Shown here one piece after another: positions 19,976 to 30,464 of a DNA stretch of 64,000 nt. Location: NCBI GenBank assembly GCA_022606425.2, contig JAHDVF020000447.1, positions 31,001 through 95,000 of the forward strand, in the 5' to 3' direction. The stretch is from Lepidostoma basale. Taxonomy: Eukaryota > Arthropoda > Insecta > Trichoptera > Lepidostomatidae. The notes under the pieces were generated by a model. That model searched no databases. It was not told the DNA's origin and was given only the letters and a program-made list of their open reading frames with translations. The translations under genes and the position numbers were made by a program. How positions within the stretch are numbered: the stretch's first letter is position 1; every line of letters begins with the position of its first letter.

Positions 19976-20031
19976 GTAATGAACACACACACATAAATGG
20001 TACATGTGGACACATACACATACCCATGTGG

Positions 20032-20168
20032 CAGTGGGAAGATTGTAGGAAGGTGATTTGGTGGGTTTTTGGTTTATGCGGTAGCATGATTACTTAGATT
20101 TAGGGGTTTTGATTCAAAATTTCTTACGCAAGCCGGGCTTTTGGACTTCTATGGGAGTACCGCCACTG
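20032..20168. mobile_element. Short hAT-type MITE
   Basis: Starts CAGTGGGAAG and ends GGAGTACCGCCACTG. It is flanked by CCATGTGG (20024-20031) and CCATGAGG (20169-20176), a 7/8 match to an octamer duplication. It is a deleted relative of the 244-bp element at 34640-34883; both contain CTTACGCAAGCCGGGCTT. Confidence 0.8.
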
Positions 20169-20284
20169 CCATGAGGGTATGTTACATTCAAGATTAGAGA
20201 AAAAAACAAAAAAACGAAGCAAAGTGATAGTAATTTACTAATCCAACATGTGACCGGATTATCATACATGTGGGGCGAGCGATG

Positions 20285-20425
20285 ATATACGAGTACATGT
20301 TAGAAGACTTAAGAATCGACGTACGTGTATGAATGTGGAGGAAGCTAGAGAGGTGTGTCAGGATCGAGAAGTGTGACGGTCCATTCCTCCTGCCTACCCC
20401 TTTGGAGAAACAGCGTGATGGTTTG
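20285..20425 (+). mobile_element. RTE-A2 3' fragment
   Basis: Runs from CATGTTAGAAGACTTAAG through ATGAATGTGGAGGAAGC to GCGTGATGGTTTGTTTGG, the A2 tail. TACGAGTA precedes it near 20290. Confidence 0.75.
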
Positions 20426-20849
20426 TTTGGATAATGGAAAGAGACAGAATTGCCACCGAAAGTGAGAAGTAATTAAATATAAAAAATGTGGCCACAAAAT
20501 TTTTATTGATTCATGGCCGTTCGAATGATTGGTGCTTTAGTCCATGGAGGGTTAGACTAGCATTATCGCCTGTATTAAGTCAGTAAATTGGTTGTTTAAC
20601 AGAAAGGATATGATTCACACAATATATACCCCGCTTTCAGGGCCGTCTCAAGGACTGACTCAAACAAATGAAAAAATATATAAATACAAAAATTTGAATA
20701 TAAACCTTAAGTGATTTTTTGTCGAAATGAGTTAAGGTAGTCATGTCAGATTTTAAAAATGTTCCGAGTAAGTCCAGGGCTTAATTGTATTATATTATAT
20801 ATTGTGTGCTGGATATACTATACTGTTTACTGGAATCGTATACTGGATT
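20426..20849. other. No recognisable feature
   Basis: Mostly AT-rich, apparently single-copy sequence. Nothing I can support. Confidence 0.3.
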
Positions 20850-21113
20850 GGAAAGAATCGAAGGAGGAAGGCACCTGCTCAGAACCTTGTCGGCCATGTA
20901 ATACGACAAGAAGGCCTCTTGCATGCCATAATGGAGGGTATGACCGAGGGGACAAACTCTAGGGGACGCCCACGCCGAGAGTACCTGGAGGACCTGTTGG
21001 TGGACGTGCGCTGCTCATCATATGCAGATTTCAAAGGAGCCGCACAAGACAGGAAAAAATGGAAGAGAATAAGAAAGGAAATTGCCGCAAACCAATCCCA
21101 GGATTGAAACCAG
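20850..21113 (+). pseudogene. LINE-K reverse transcriptase C-terminus
   Basis: Open through APAQNLVGHVIRQEGLLHAI, then GRPRREYLEDLLVDVRCSSY and RIRKEIAANQSQD followed by a stop. VGHVIRxEGLL, GRPRxEYL and AANQSxD are a known C-terminal pattern in insect non-LTR elements. Only the last 90 residues are present, with one frame change upstream. Confidence 0.8.
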
Positions 21114-21144
21114 AGAGAGAGAGAAAGAGATTCTGGATTCTGTG

Positions 21145-21474
21145 TCAATGATAGTATAAATATGTAATTCTTCTGTACGATGTATGTAGTTGAACTCCTC
21201 CTAAAAGGCTGGACCAATTTTGATGAAATTTTGTGTGTATTTAAGAGGGTCCCTGGATGTAATTCATTGAAATACACAATTGGACCCAGTAGGTGATCGT
21301 CGAAATCTTCTGGATAGTTGATAAATAATTGACCTTCTGAGAATAATTCATAGTTATGTTTGTTTACCATAGATGGCGCTAATGTCGAATTTTATTTTAT
21401 TTTGATTATTTACTTTGCTAGCTCATAGCAGGCAAGCCAACGTTCGGACAGGACAACGTCTGTCGGGTCCGCTA
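21145..21474 (+). mobile_element. Non-autonomous Helitron-like element
   Basis: Body GTTGAACTCCTCCTAAAAGG, then GGACCAATTTTGATGAAATT. The 3' end has GACAG and CTGTC able to pair around GACAACGT, then GGTCCGCTAG followed by T. A hairpin shortly before CTAG and insertion before T fit Helitron ends. The 5' limit is uncertain. Confidence 0.6.
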
Positions 21475-21689
21475 GTATGATATATTATTTGATTTGAACA
21501 AAAAATCACTTAAGATTTTATAGCTCTCAGGTACAGAAATATATATTTTTGAAATTTTGTCTTGGGAACATAATGGATGCTTGTGCAAATATACGAGTAC
21601 TTTAAAAAACCAATGACATGTTTTACCCAAACCCGTTTATTTAATAATACGGAAAAAGTAGACTTGTAGAGGTTTACTTAATTCATAGA

Positions 21690-22125
21690 TATAAATGCAG
21701 TAGAAATGAGATCTCTAAGACGAATGTGTAGTAAATCTGTATGTCATAGACTGTCAAATGCAAGTATAAGAAGTGAATGCGGTGCGAAAGAAAGTGTTAT
21801 GAACAAAATAATGAAACGGTCGTTAAGATGGTTTGGACGTATGGAAAGAATGAATGAAGACAGAATGGTGAAGAAGATATATGTAAACGACGTTAACGGA
21901 GCTAGAAATAGAAGAAGATCAAGGAAAACGTGGCACGATCAAATCAATCAAATATTAAATGTCGGTCACGTGAGGAGTCGGAGAAATCGACGTGCGTGCA
22001 TGACAAGATGTATGAATGTAGATGAAGCGAGAGAATTATGTCAGGACAGAACAGTGTGGTGTTCCATTCTTTCTGACTACCTCTCCGGGGAGACGGCGTG
22101 ATGGTTAGTTAGTTAGTTGGTTAAA
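21690..22125 (+). pseudogene. RTE-A C-terminus, 131-residue open frame
   Basis: One uninterrupted frame: MRSLRRMCSKSVCHRLSNAS, then KIMKRSLRWFGRMERMNEDR, KTWHDQINQILNVGHV and ending in SDYLSGETA. The GTTAGTTAGTT tail follows. It is the best-preserved RTE-A end, but it lacks palm and endonuclease, so it encodes no active enzyme. Confidence 0.9.
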
Positions 22126-22234
22126 AATAAAAAAAAAAAGATTTATTGCTACTAACTATAAGATATCGGTATACATATAAAAACCTAAAATTAATCTTCA
22201 TAGCTTAAAGATCTCAATATTACAATGATTTTTA

Positions 22235-22412
22235 AAAATTAAATATCAGGCACGCGAGGAGTCGGAGAAATCGACGTGCGTGCGTGCATTCACACATCGA
22301 TAAATGTTGAGGAACCGAATAAAAACAGGAATGAACAGTATGGCGGTCTATTTTTTCTGCCTACCCTTTCGGATAGACGGCGTGATGGTTGATTAGTTAG
22401 TTAGTTAGTTAT
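22235..22412 (+). mobile_element. RTE-A 3' fragment
   Basis: AAATATCAGGCACGCGAGGA through GGATAGACGGCGTGATGG and a GATTAGTTAGTTAGTT tail. GTGCGTGCGTGC is locally expanded. Confidence 0.85.
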
Positions 22413-22489
22413 AAAAATAGAAATCTTTTAAATATATGATAATTCCAGTCCATAGCTACAGATTTCCAGAATGCACCCCTGCCAGACAC

Positions 22490-22760
22490 CATTCCGAGTA
22501 AATAATTTAAACTCATTTAAAATTAGAACGATAAAGAGTGAATTTCGGTTAATGGCAACTGTTTGTTCGTGGCAGCGTTAATAGACGGCAGGATGTATCC
22601 GGACCGATGGAACAATAATGCCGAATTAATTTATTCGAATTAGCGCACCGTGTGTGGTTCATTAATATTGGTGGCCACTTTTGTCAATGGCGCACTGTGG
22701 GACAAACAACTGAATCCCGATCGCCCTCAATGGGAGACAGATAACCTACTTTGATTTATA
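22490..22760. other. GC-richer single-copy island
   Basis: Around GGCAGCGTTAATAGACGGCA and GGCGCACTGTGGGACAAAC. No match elsewhere in the window. Similar in character to 19020-19240. Confidence 0.3.
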
Positions 22761-23178
22761 TGAAGGATATTGTTTTTGGAACAATCGAAACGAATTTTTA
22801 TTTTAAGTTAGTATGGGACCTAATTGAGGGAAAGTTATATACGGCTACCATCGCGTTTTAAAACATAAAAATGAAAACACAAGTTACCTAATTTATATTG
22901 TATTATAGATTAAAAAAGTACTTTCAAGAGCTTTGAATAATTTATAATTTTTGACAAATTTTTGCAATAATATATTTATATTTTACTAAAAATATTTAAA
23001 TTCATAATAAAATATAATATTGGATCTTATTAAGATTTCCCTGAAATCAAGAGTTAAAAAATGCTTACAAAGAAAAGGTGATTTTAAAATTTTTATTAAT
23101 ACAGAATTTTTTCTTCCATTTGTGAAATAGTAAATTAAATAATTTGATTGTAAATTAATTAAATTAAAAGCAAAAAGA
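22761..23178. other. AT-rich spacer
   Basis: Low-complexity AT-rich sequence with nothing to annotate. Confidence 0.3.
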
Positions 23179-23357
23179 TGCTGGAGTGGCAGCCAGGTGG
23201 TAAAAGACCAATTGGACGACCAAGGCTGCGATGGGAGGATGAAGTTGGGAGAGATGGAACAAGATTGTTAAGAGTGTCAGATTGGAGGGTCGAAGCGGAG
23301 GACAGGAGGAGTTGTAGGCGAAGAATACTGGAGGCTAAGGCTCGATATAGGTTGTAG
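23179..23357 (+). pseudogene. LINE-J C-terminus
   Basis: Open through MLEWQPGGKRPIGRPRLRWE, then VSDWRVEAEDRRSCRR and ILEAKARYRL, stop. It corresponds to the minus-strand copy at 9225-9628. Confidence 0.85.
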
Positions 23358-23644
23358 GGCTATCGAAGAAGAAAAGCAATAAAATAATTGCAGTTAAACC
23401 CGAAAAATCGATTTCATTGAATAAAATAAAGCAACAACAAAAACTTCTTTCGAGAACATTAAACGAAAATTACGCAATCTGTTATTGTTAAAACACTTAC
23501 GTTATTTGTTTTAACGCTTCTTTACTTTTTTTTTTGCTAGAACTACCCGGTTTCGCTTCCATCGGAACATTGCTAGGGTATCAAAACTAACATTAAAAAA
23601 ATTTACAGGTGTTCCCTTAAGAGTGGTTGCTCAATTTGAAGTAC

Positions 23645-23795
23645 GAGTATTTTAGTACATTTTTTTAGAATGTCGCAACAGCTGTTTCGCGAATCGATGT
23701 TGGCATCATCAACTAGTTGTTTGTAACACCCGATGATACCAACATCGGTTGGCGAAATAGCTGTCGCGACATTCTCAAAAAGTGTTTATAGATAA
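23645..23795. repeat. HH3 inverted pair with hammerhead-like motifs
   Basis: The minus strand 23720-23670 reads TTGATGATGCCAACATCG, then CGCGAAACAGCTGTTGCGAC. The plus strand 23727-23772 reads CCGATGATACCAACATCGG, then GGCGAAATAGCTGTCGCGAC. The two halves form a palindrome around AACTAGTTGTTTG. Each motif has one change in the CUGAUGA core relative to the copy at 61197. Confidence 0.7.
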
Positions 23796-24094
23796 ATTGG
23801 GACATTTTAACAGTGTTGTAAATTTAAAAGGTAAATTTTATTTAAATTTATTTATACTATATACAAATGAGACAAAACAAACGAAAAATATTTAGACGAC
23901 TCATTTGGACACAAAATGTTGTAAAAAAAATTAAATTACGATATGAACTAAAAAATATCAAAAGGATCCCAAATATGTCAACGTCAGTGAGGCAGCACTC
24001 TTTGCAGAATTTTTTATATATTTTTAATGAATACCGCCTGACTGACACTAAAAATGTCCAAATCCGATACGATTAGATTCAACGTCCGAATTAC
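23796..24094. other. AT-rich region with a small open frame
   Basis: A 69-codon plus-strand frame (23867-24076) starts MRQNKRKIFRRLIWTQNVV. It is lysine- and arginine-rich with no family I recognise, and probably chance. Confidence 0.2.
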
Positions 24095-24215
24095 TCTTTC
24101 TACTGGCATCACCAAAGGCAGGTTGGTTCTGCATGACGGAGCAAAGAACAATTGATGTCTGCGCTGTCGCAGGTAACTATCAGGAACAAAAATACCTATT
24201 GCTCCAGAACACAGG
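24095..24215 (-). mobile_element. CR1-L fragment
   Basis: GGCATCACCAAAGGCAGGTTGG, split as GGCATCACCAAAGG and CAGGTTGGTTCTG, then GTCTGCGCTGTCGCAGGT. It matches the CR1-L C-terminal region in reverse. Confidence 0.6.
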
Positions 24216-24449
24216 GGTTCTCAATTGAGCTCCGAATCAGCTTGAAAAAATGCGTTACTGTAGATCCGTTCCTCATTCTAAATGAAGTATTTTATGTTGA
24301 TTGAAAGTACGTTTAAAAGTTTTATCGTATTTTATGGGAGAGATATGTGTCGCCTTGCTAATCCATTGTCAAAAACCAACTTTGAAAAACGACATTGTTA
24401 CAAGGGAGCTTTTGCTCTTGGAAAAAGCATATTTTTTATTTAACATTAT

Positions 24450-24930
24450 ATAACTAACTTACTAACCATCACGCCGTCTCCCCGGAGGGGTAGGCAAAAA
24501 CAATGGAACGCCACACTATTCTGTCTTAAAAAACTTCTCTCGCTTCCTCTACATTCATACATCTTGTCATGCATGTACGTCGATTTGTCCGACTCCTCAC
24601 GTGACCGACATTTAATATTTGATTGCTTTGATCTTGACCTTCTTCACCATTCTGTCTTCACTCATTCTTTCCATGTGTCCAAACCATATTATTAATGATC
24701 CTTTCATTATTTTGTTCATAACACTATCATTCGCACCGCATTCACTTTTTATATTTGCTTTTAACATTCTATCATATACAGATTTAGCACACATTTGTCT
24801 TATAGATCTCATTTCTACTGCTTTATTCTACTTTCATCCTTCTTTTGCCAGTTCCATGCTTCACTTCCATAAATAAGGGTCGGCACAAGAACACAATTAT
24901 GCACTGCCATCTTAGCTGTTTTGGATAGGC
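24450..24930 (-). pseudogene. RTE-A C-terminus
   Basis: The tail is at the left (AACTAACTTACTAACC). The minus strand reads MRSIRQMCAKSVYDRMLKAN, then MNKIMKGSLIIWFGHMERMS. It extends into the PTLxYGSEAW region near 24880. Several frameshifts. Confidence 0.85.
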
Positions 24931-25264
24931 TTATTGAAAATTAAATTAAGTTCCTATCGTCTAATATAAATATTTTACGAAATAACTTTCATACCCAAAG
25001 TCTACGATTATTGTGATGAGAATCACTCGAAATATACACATTAATACTTAAATGACGAATGCTGCAAATCCACGTCTCAGATGGCTGGACAGAACGGAAA
25101 GGGGTTCACAAATATCAGCGTTGACAAGTGGAGTACCAGCGTGTAGAAAAGATACAGTGGTGAAGCATGTGAGATGTAGACATGGCTTATTTTCAATCTG
25201 TGACGCTGTGATGATATTGAATAAATACTTTAGTTTAACAAATGAAAGCCTATCCAAAAAAAAG
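24931..25264. other. Unassigned
   Basis: An 82-codon plus frame (25052-25300) starting MTNAANPRLRWLDRTERG bridges into RTE-A. I cannot assign its first part. Confidence 0.2.
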
Positions 25265-25475
25265 CTAAAATGGCAGTGCACAACGGTGTTATTGTATTGA
25301 CCCTTATGTACAAAGGCGAAGCGAGGAACTCGCAAAATAAGGATGAAAGTAGAATAAATGCAGGAGAAATGATATCTCTTAGACGAATGTGGGGAAAAAC
25401 TGTGTATGAAAGAGTGTCGAATGAAAACATAAGAAGTGAATGCGGTGCGAATGGCAGTGTTATGAAAAAAGAATA
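25265..25475 (+). pseudogene. RTE-A C-terminus, left half
   Basis: Reads MAVHNGVIVLTLMYKGEARN, then RMWGKTVYERVSNENIRSEC. It is interrupted at about 25480 by another insertion, and the right half resumes at 25640. Confidence 0.8.
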
Positions 25476-25484
25476 AAGGAACAT

Positions 25485-25633
25485 TATTTCATTTCATTTC
25501 ATTTAATTTATTTTGATAAAAATCACAAACATTACTGACATACAATTCCAGATCGTTGGCAATTGCATTATAAAAATAGAAGCGTTAAAAAAAAATTAAG
25601 CTTAAGAATAAGAAAAAATCATAACATTGATTT
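25485..25633 (-). mobile_element. AT-rich insertion in RTE-A
   Basis: Begins with an ATTTC repeat (ATTTCATTTCATTTCATTTA) and runs about 150 bp to CATAACATTG. The repeat at the left looks like a LINE tail on the minus strand. It separates two parts of RTE-A that are contiguous elsewhere. Confidence 0.6.
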
Positions 25634-25639
25634 TGTTTG

Positions 25640-25850
25640 GACACATAAAAATAATGAATGAAGAAAGAATTGTAAAAAAGTATGTGTTAACGATGTGAAT
25701 GGAACTAGAAACAGAGGAAGACCGAGGAAAACGTGGCATGATCAAATAAATAAAAAATTCAATGTCGACCACGTGAGGAGTTGTAGAAATCGATGTGCGT
25801 GCATGACACGATATATGAATGTTGAGGAAACGAGAGAAGTATTTTGTGAA
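25640..25850 (+). mobile_element. RTE-A C-terminus, right half
   Basis: TGTTTGGACACATAAAAATA, then NGTRNRGRPRKTWHDQINKK and CRNRCACMTRYMNVEETRE. The GTTA tail is missing. Confidence 0.8.
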
Positions 25851-26034
25851 TATCTTACTACCGTGAGTAGTACCTACCTACATGTCGTACTCTCCTGAAA
25901 TGTAAATTGCAATGATTTCCCGATCAGAAGACACCGAAATACAAGGATACACCAAGATCTCAAAAAGCTTATTGATAACACCCTGAAAATCTACGCACTT
26001 AATCATATAACTTTCTTAAAATTAATCATATGAG

Positions 26035-26575
26035 AGAAGAATTGGACTAAGCTGGGCAGCTTTCGGAAAAATGGGTTAAATACTTAAAAACCGGAAAATA
26101 CCGATCAACCTGAAACGAAAAGTTTATGAAGTCTGTGTTCGGCCAGTTGGTACGTATGGTCTTGAAACTATAACAATGTTCAAACAATGTGCCAAGAAGC
26201 AACGAGTGACCCAAAGAGCCACGGATAGAGCCATGTTAGGAATAAGCTTAAGAGACAGAGTGAGAAACGATTCCGTGAGAGAAAAAACAAAGGTCACTGA
26301 CATCATCCACCGGGTGGCGACTCTAAAATGGCAATAGGCAGGTCACGTAACCAGAAGCTTGGACGTAAAATGGAAAACTGCTGACTTTGAGACCGTGAAC
26401 GGCAAAGAGAAGTGCAGGGCGATCGCAACTACTGTGGAAGGATGATCTGAATAGATATGTCGGAATAACCTGGATGCAGTCTGTACATGGTAGAGTGACG
26501 TGGAAGCGGATTGAGGAGGCCTCTGTCCAGGAGTGGACGGTAATAAGCTAAAGAAGAAGAAGAAGAAGAAGTATC
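26035..26575 (+). pseudogene. RTE-B reverse transcriptase C-terminus
   Basis: Reads RRIGLSWAAFGKMG, stop, ILKNRKIPINLKRKVYEVCV, then TYGLETITM, RAMLGISLRDRVRNDSVREK and HRVATLKWQ with a stop. It continues in another frame to the GAAGAAGAAGAAG tail. It closely parallels the better copy at 57990-58505. WAAFGK and TYGLET are post-palm landmarks. Confidence 0.85.
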
Positions 26576-26639
26576 ATAAAAAGTTTTCAAAAATCACATT
26601 ATATAGAATCATTACAAGAATTAGCCACCCTAGTAATTG

Positions 26640-26930
26640 CTTTTAAATTATACAGTAAACAAACTAATTAAAAATTGTCATTATGTAGAATCATTTCAAC
26701 TACAACTTAATAACAGTAATACATAATTTAGAATCAGGGGAAAAAATGTTTAACCCCCACCACTATCATTTATTATACTCGTAGAAACCTAATAAATTTT
26801 GATGTAGGTACCAGAAGATGGCAGCAAGCTGCCGAAACCGGTCGAACATAAATACAAGTGGAAGCACACTAAAAACATAATAATAAGGAAATTTTTAATT
26901 TAATTTTTTTGTTTTCATTATTTAAAAGTT
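26640..26930 (+). repeat. P1b repeat arm with hammerhead-like motif
   Basis: At 26811-26851: CCAGAAGATGGCAGCAAGC, then TGCCGAAACCGGTCGAAC, followed by ACAAGTGGAAGCACACTAAA. The hairpin GGCAG-CAAG-CTGCC is perfect. Two changes from CUGAUGA lie in the core. A single arm of the palindrome at 40370-40568. Confidence 0.75.
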
Positions 26931-27159
26931 TTCTTATATTTCTTTTTTCCTTATCGTGACTGTTCCGCTTGGGTTTGACGATGAATAACGAAAAGCTCAC
27001 ATAAAATCCAGTAACTTAATCGCAATCCAATCCAGTTACAAATGTCACTGTTTTTCAACTACAATATAATAAAAAGGTGTAGCTACATATGTGAAACATT
27101 ATTTCTTGCGAGAAATCATTTTATTCAGAATGAAATCATCAATAATTGAACATCTTTTG

Positions 27160-27440
27160 TTGTTCTTTTTTCAACCTGTTACAACAATAGGAAGTACCGC
27201 AGGTGGTCACGCTCGGCGGCCGTTCGTCTCTCTCTTCAGTGTTTAAAGACACTTACAATGATTTCATATTCACGCGTCATTATCTGTAATTCTTTAGAGA
27301 CGGTTCGTTTTTCGACACAATGTCCCCCCTCCGCCCGACGTGCGCTGATGAGTCGCTTGATTTCGTTGTTTCGTGATTTTTGGCCGAACTTTTACAGCGG
27401 GCGATGCACCGTGCGATTTTTGAAAAAAGAACCAGTTTCT
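27160..27440. other. GC-richer single-copy island
   Basis: Around GGTCACGCTCGGCGGCCG and CCCCCCTCCGCCCGACGTGC. A short plus-strand frame exists (27258-27446) but has no recognisable domain. It could be unique host sequence. Confidence 0.3.
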
Positions 27441-27544
27441 TTATGATGTGACATAATATTAGCCAATGAAAATATCTTTGTAACACCGAAGAATTTTTTT
27501 AAAGTTAACGGGTTTCGTTTGTAGTCTAGTTCCTACAATCAATC

Positions 27545-27680
27545 TACAGGGTGGTGGTTTAGGAGACAGAATGCTTGGCCCCTGATTCAAGTCTGAACAT
27601 GGCCAGATTTCTTCATCATAATAATGAGCTATTTGTTGCTTATATTGAAGATTGTATAACCAAATCCAATACAATTGATT
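27545..27680 (+). mobile_element. SINE1 copy, plus strand
   Basis: GGGTGGTGGTTTAGGAGACA (box A), then TTCAAGTCTGAACATGGCC (box B region, degraded) and a body TCTTCATCATAATAATGAGC. Confidence 0.8.
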
Positions 27681-27726
27681 TAAATCCTTGGTGACAAACA
27701 TTAAAAAATATTTCAGTTGTTTTAAT

Positions 27727-27768
27727 GTCTCGAATAAGTTCGCTTATTAATGAAACCGGTTAGCTCAT
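27727..27768 (+). repeat. Hammerhead-like motif, isolated
   Basis: AATAAGTTCGCTTATT forms a perfect 6-bp hairpin with a TTCG loop, followed by AATGAAACCGGTTAG. Same layout as the P1/P1b motifs. Confidence 0.45.
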
Positions 27769-27959
27769 ATCAGTTAAATTATATAATATATTATGCATTT
27801 AGTTATGTGCAACCTTGTTTTACTTGTGAATGATTTGTAAGAATATATTGCGTATTGATATTGATTATTGTTAATTTAATTCTTTCTTAACCCATCATCC
27901 CCCCTTCATCTAAAACCTCCCCAATGTCTCCTCTCCTCAGAGTTATAAAAATATAGTTA

Positions 27960-28460
27960 ACAAGGAGAAGACAGCTCGGGTGGCGTGCATTCGGAAAGCT
28001 GGGCAACATCTTCAAGTCGGACATGCCACAAAATTTAAAAACAAAAGTGCTGGATCAGTGTGTGACATGGACGTTAACAAAAGAAGAAATGCACAAAATC
28101 AAAGTTTCACAACGGGCCATGGAAGGATCCATGCTGGGTATCTCGCTTAGAGACCATATACCCAACATGGAGATTAGAAGACGCACTAGGTTCACCGATT
28201 TAGGGATACGCATAGCGAGGATGAAGTGGTAGTGCGCTGGTCATGTGTGTCGACGGGATGATGGAAGATGGAGCCAGAGGGTTACTGAATGAAGGCCAAG
28301 GTTGGGCCGGAGAAGTGTCGGGAGACAGCCAACCAGGTGGAGCGATGATATTGTGCGGACGGCGGGAAGGGCCTGGAGAACACTCGCGAGAGACCGAGAG
28401 AGATGGCGTGGGGGTAGAGAGGCTTACGTCTAGCAGTGGATGGAGACAAGCTGATTAATA
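27960..28460 (+). pseudogene. RTE-D reverse transcriptase C-terminus
   Basis: Readings include MPQNLKTKVLDQCVTWTLTK (the ILTYGxE segment is deleted between V and T), then RAMEGSMLGISLRDHIPNME and RIARMKW. After a stop and frameshift: GRQPTRWSDDIVRTAGRAWR and a QWMETS end. No GAA tail. Confidence 0.8.
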
Positions 28461-28519
28461 AACAGTTAACAGGGCCATCTTGAAATCCTAGCAGTTTCAT
28501 TTTGTACGGTATTAATCTT

Positions 28520-28985
28520 GTGTTTGTAATTACCATACCGTGGTTAAATACAAAGTGTTTTATTATTTTATATCTATAAATTAGTTTATATATTCAAGCT
28601 CAAAATTCAATACGGTTCATAAAATATGCGGATCCATTTATTTGTATATCATTTACCAAGTACGTTGAGCATCAATTATAATAACCATATCGTGGTTAAA
28701 TACAAAGTGTTTCATATATATTCTCATTCACTTTGTGTTGTGGATTCATATTTGAATATATTTAACTACATTTCGTAGTTTTACAATACTTTATAACACT
28801 TCTCACATACATTCGGTTGTGGCCAATCTTGATTCAATGTACGATGTTAAAATTTAGTACATTGAAAAAGGTTGGGTCATAACCGAAACATGTCTGTGAA
28901 ATGTGTTGTAAAAATACGAAGTGTACTTACATTTATTTTTTTAAATACAAAGTGTGTTATTATTTAAAATTTGTAACACCGAAGC
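28520..28985 (+). repeat. Dispersed repeat with duplicated phrase and hammerhead-like motif
   Basis: TAACCATATCGTGGTTAAAT and ACAAAGTGTTTCAT occur at about 28528 and 28680. Further on, GGTTGGGTCATAACCGAAAC followed by ATGTCTGTGAAAT (28868-28900) repeats the hairpin-GAAAC-AT-GTC layout. Confidence 0.5.
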
Positions 28986-29029
28986 GAGTGCTTCATATGA
29001 AAGTATAAATAAATAAATATTTTCTATAT

Positions 29030-29410
29030 ACGCCATACTTTGTGTTGTTATGATGGTTTATTTCTATTTTTCTTTATACACTTTGTATATACAACACTTT
29101 TATTTAAAAAAAAAAAAATTATTATATAATACATAGACATGTTTCGGACAAACAGTCCTTGTTCAGTAAAGATATTTTCTTTTTTAAATTTAAATTGAAT
29201 TATAATATTTGTTGTAACAAAAGCATAAACGTTCCAAAATAAATCTTTATAACATCTGTCAGATCATGTAAGCAACAACAATTTTATAATATTTTTATAA
29301 ATATGTATCTTTATTGAAGAATGACTGTTTGTCCGAAACATGTCTATATAATTTAATTAAATTTTTTATTATTATATTATATATTATTATATTTATTGTA
29401 CATACAAATA
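29030..29410. repeat. HH2 inverted pair with hammerhead-like motifs
   Basis: The minus strand at about 29180-29140 gives TACTGAACAAGGACTGTTTG, then TCCGAAACATGTCTATG. The plus strand at 29315-29345 gives TTGAAGAATGACTGTTTG, then TCCGAAACATGTCTATA. They are about 150 bp apart and head to head. A third copy is at 58555-58760. Confidence 0.65.
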
Positions 29411-29424
29411 GTATCAAAATAAAT

Positions 29425-29672
29425 TATATGTTAACGATGTAAATGGAACCAGAAATAGAGGAAGACCGAGGAAAACGTGACACGATCAAATAAATCAAAT
29501 ATTGAATGTCGGCCATGTGAGAAGTCAGAGAAATCGACGCGCGTGTATGACACGATGTATGAATGTTGCGAAAGCGAGAGAAACATGTTAGGAAAGAAAA
29601 GTGTGGCAGTCCATTCTTTCTGCCTACCCCTTCGGGGAGACGGTGTGATGGTTAGTTAGTTAGTTAGTTAGT
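29425..29672 (+). mobile_element. RTE-A 3' fragment
   Basis: TTAACGATGTAAATGGAACC to GGTGTGATGGTTAGTTAG. Very similar to 61750-61985, so both are fairly young. Confidence 0.9.
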
Positions 29673-29694
29673 TATCATAGTTAGGTATTATTGT

Positions 29695-29880
29695 TAAATA
29701 AAAAAAAAAGACTAATACCAAGGATTTAAATCAATGATATTATAATTTATTTTACAATCTTCAATGCGAGCAGAAAATAGCTCATTATTATGAAGAAGGA
29801 ATCTGGTCGTGTCCAGGCTTGAACCCATGTCCCCTGGATCAAGAGCCAAGCGTTCTATCCTCTAGACCACCACCCGATTA
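29695..29880 (-). mobile_element. SINE1 copy, well preserved
   Basis: Reverse complement: GGGTGGTGGTCTAGAGGATA (box A), ATGGGTTCAAGCCTGGACAC (box B), TGAGCTATTTTCTGCTCGCA, ending in AGTCTTTTTTTTTATT. About 185 bp. Confidence 0.9.
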
Positions 29881-30464
29881 AAATGTGTAACCGCAAAGTG
29901 AGTGTTTCATACGACAGTATAAATAAATAAATAGGTATTTAAATAAGGCACAAGTTTGATAAAATAAAAGCGATTAAACATGATACGATTTGTAGTGATG
30001 GCAGACTTATGTGCGTTATTTTTTCAATTACTGCTATCGGCTATAAAACTTGAGTTAATTTTATAAGTTGTACAATCGAGTCACATGATTATTGGACTCG
30101 TACGAAGATAGGTAGGTGCTCAGCGTGGCTGTGTCATTAATTCCCCGATATACATCTTCAGAGCAATTATTCTTCCACGGTTGGCTTGCCTTCATATAGG
30201 CTACTTTAGCATGTGAGTTTCTCGATATATAAGTAACGCGGAGAACAATATGTACTGCCGCAATAATTAATGTCGCCATGAATCCGTTTTCAATACAAAA
30301 AAAAATCAAAGTTTCCGCATTGAAATGTAATTGTCCTCATAATTAATACGAACTAACCAACAAACTAAACATCACGCCGTCTCCCTGAAAGTCAGAAATA
30401 ATGGACTGCCAAACTTTTTCCTCAAATCAGTTTTTTTTCATCAATAGACATTATAAAATAAATT
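29881..30464. other. No strong feature
   Basis: A small piece near 30345-30425 (TACGAACTAACCAACAAACT, CATCACGCCGTCTCCCTG) is a decayed RTE-A tail on the minus strand. The remainder is unassigned. Confidence 0.4.

Noticed and set aside
20879..21370. A 163-codon minus-strand frame
   Set aside because: It runs antisense to LINE-K and the Helitron-like element with no recognisable domain.
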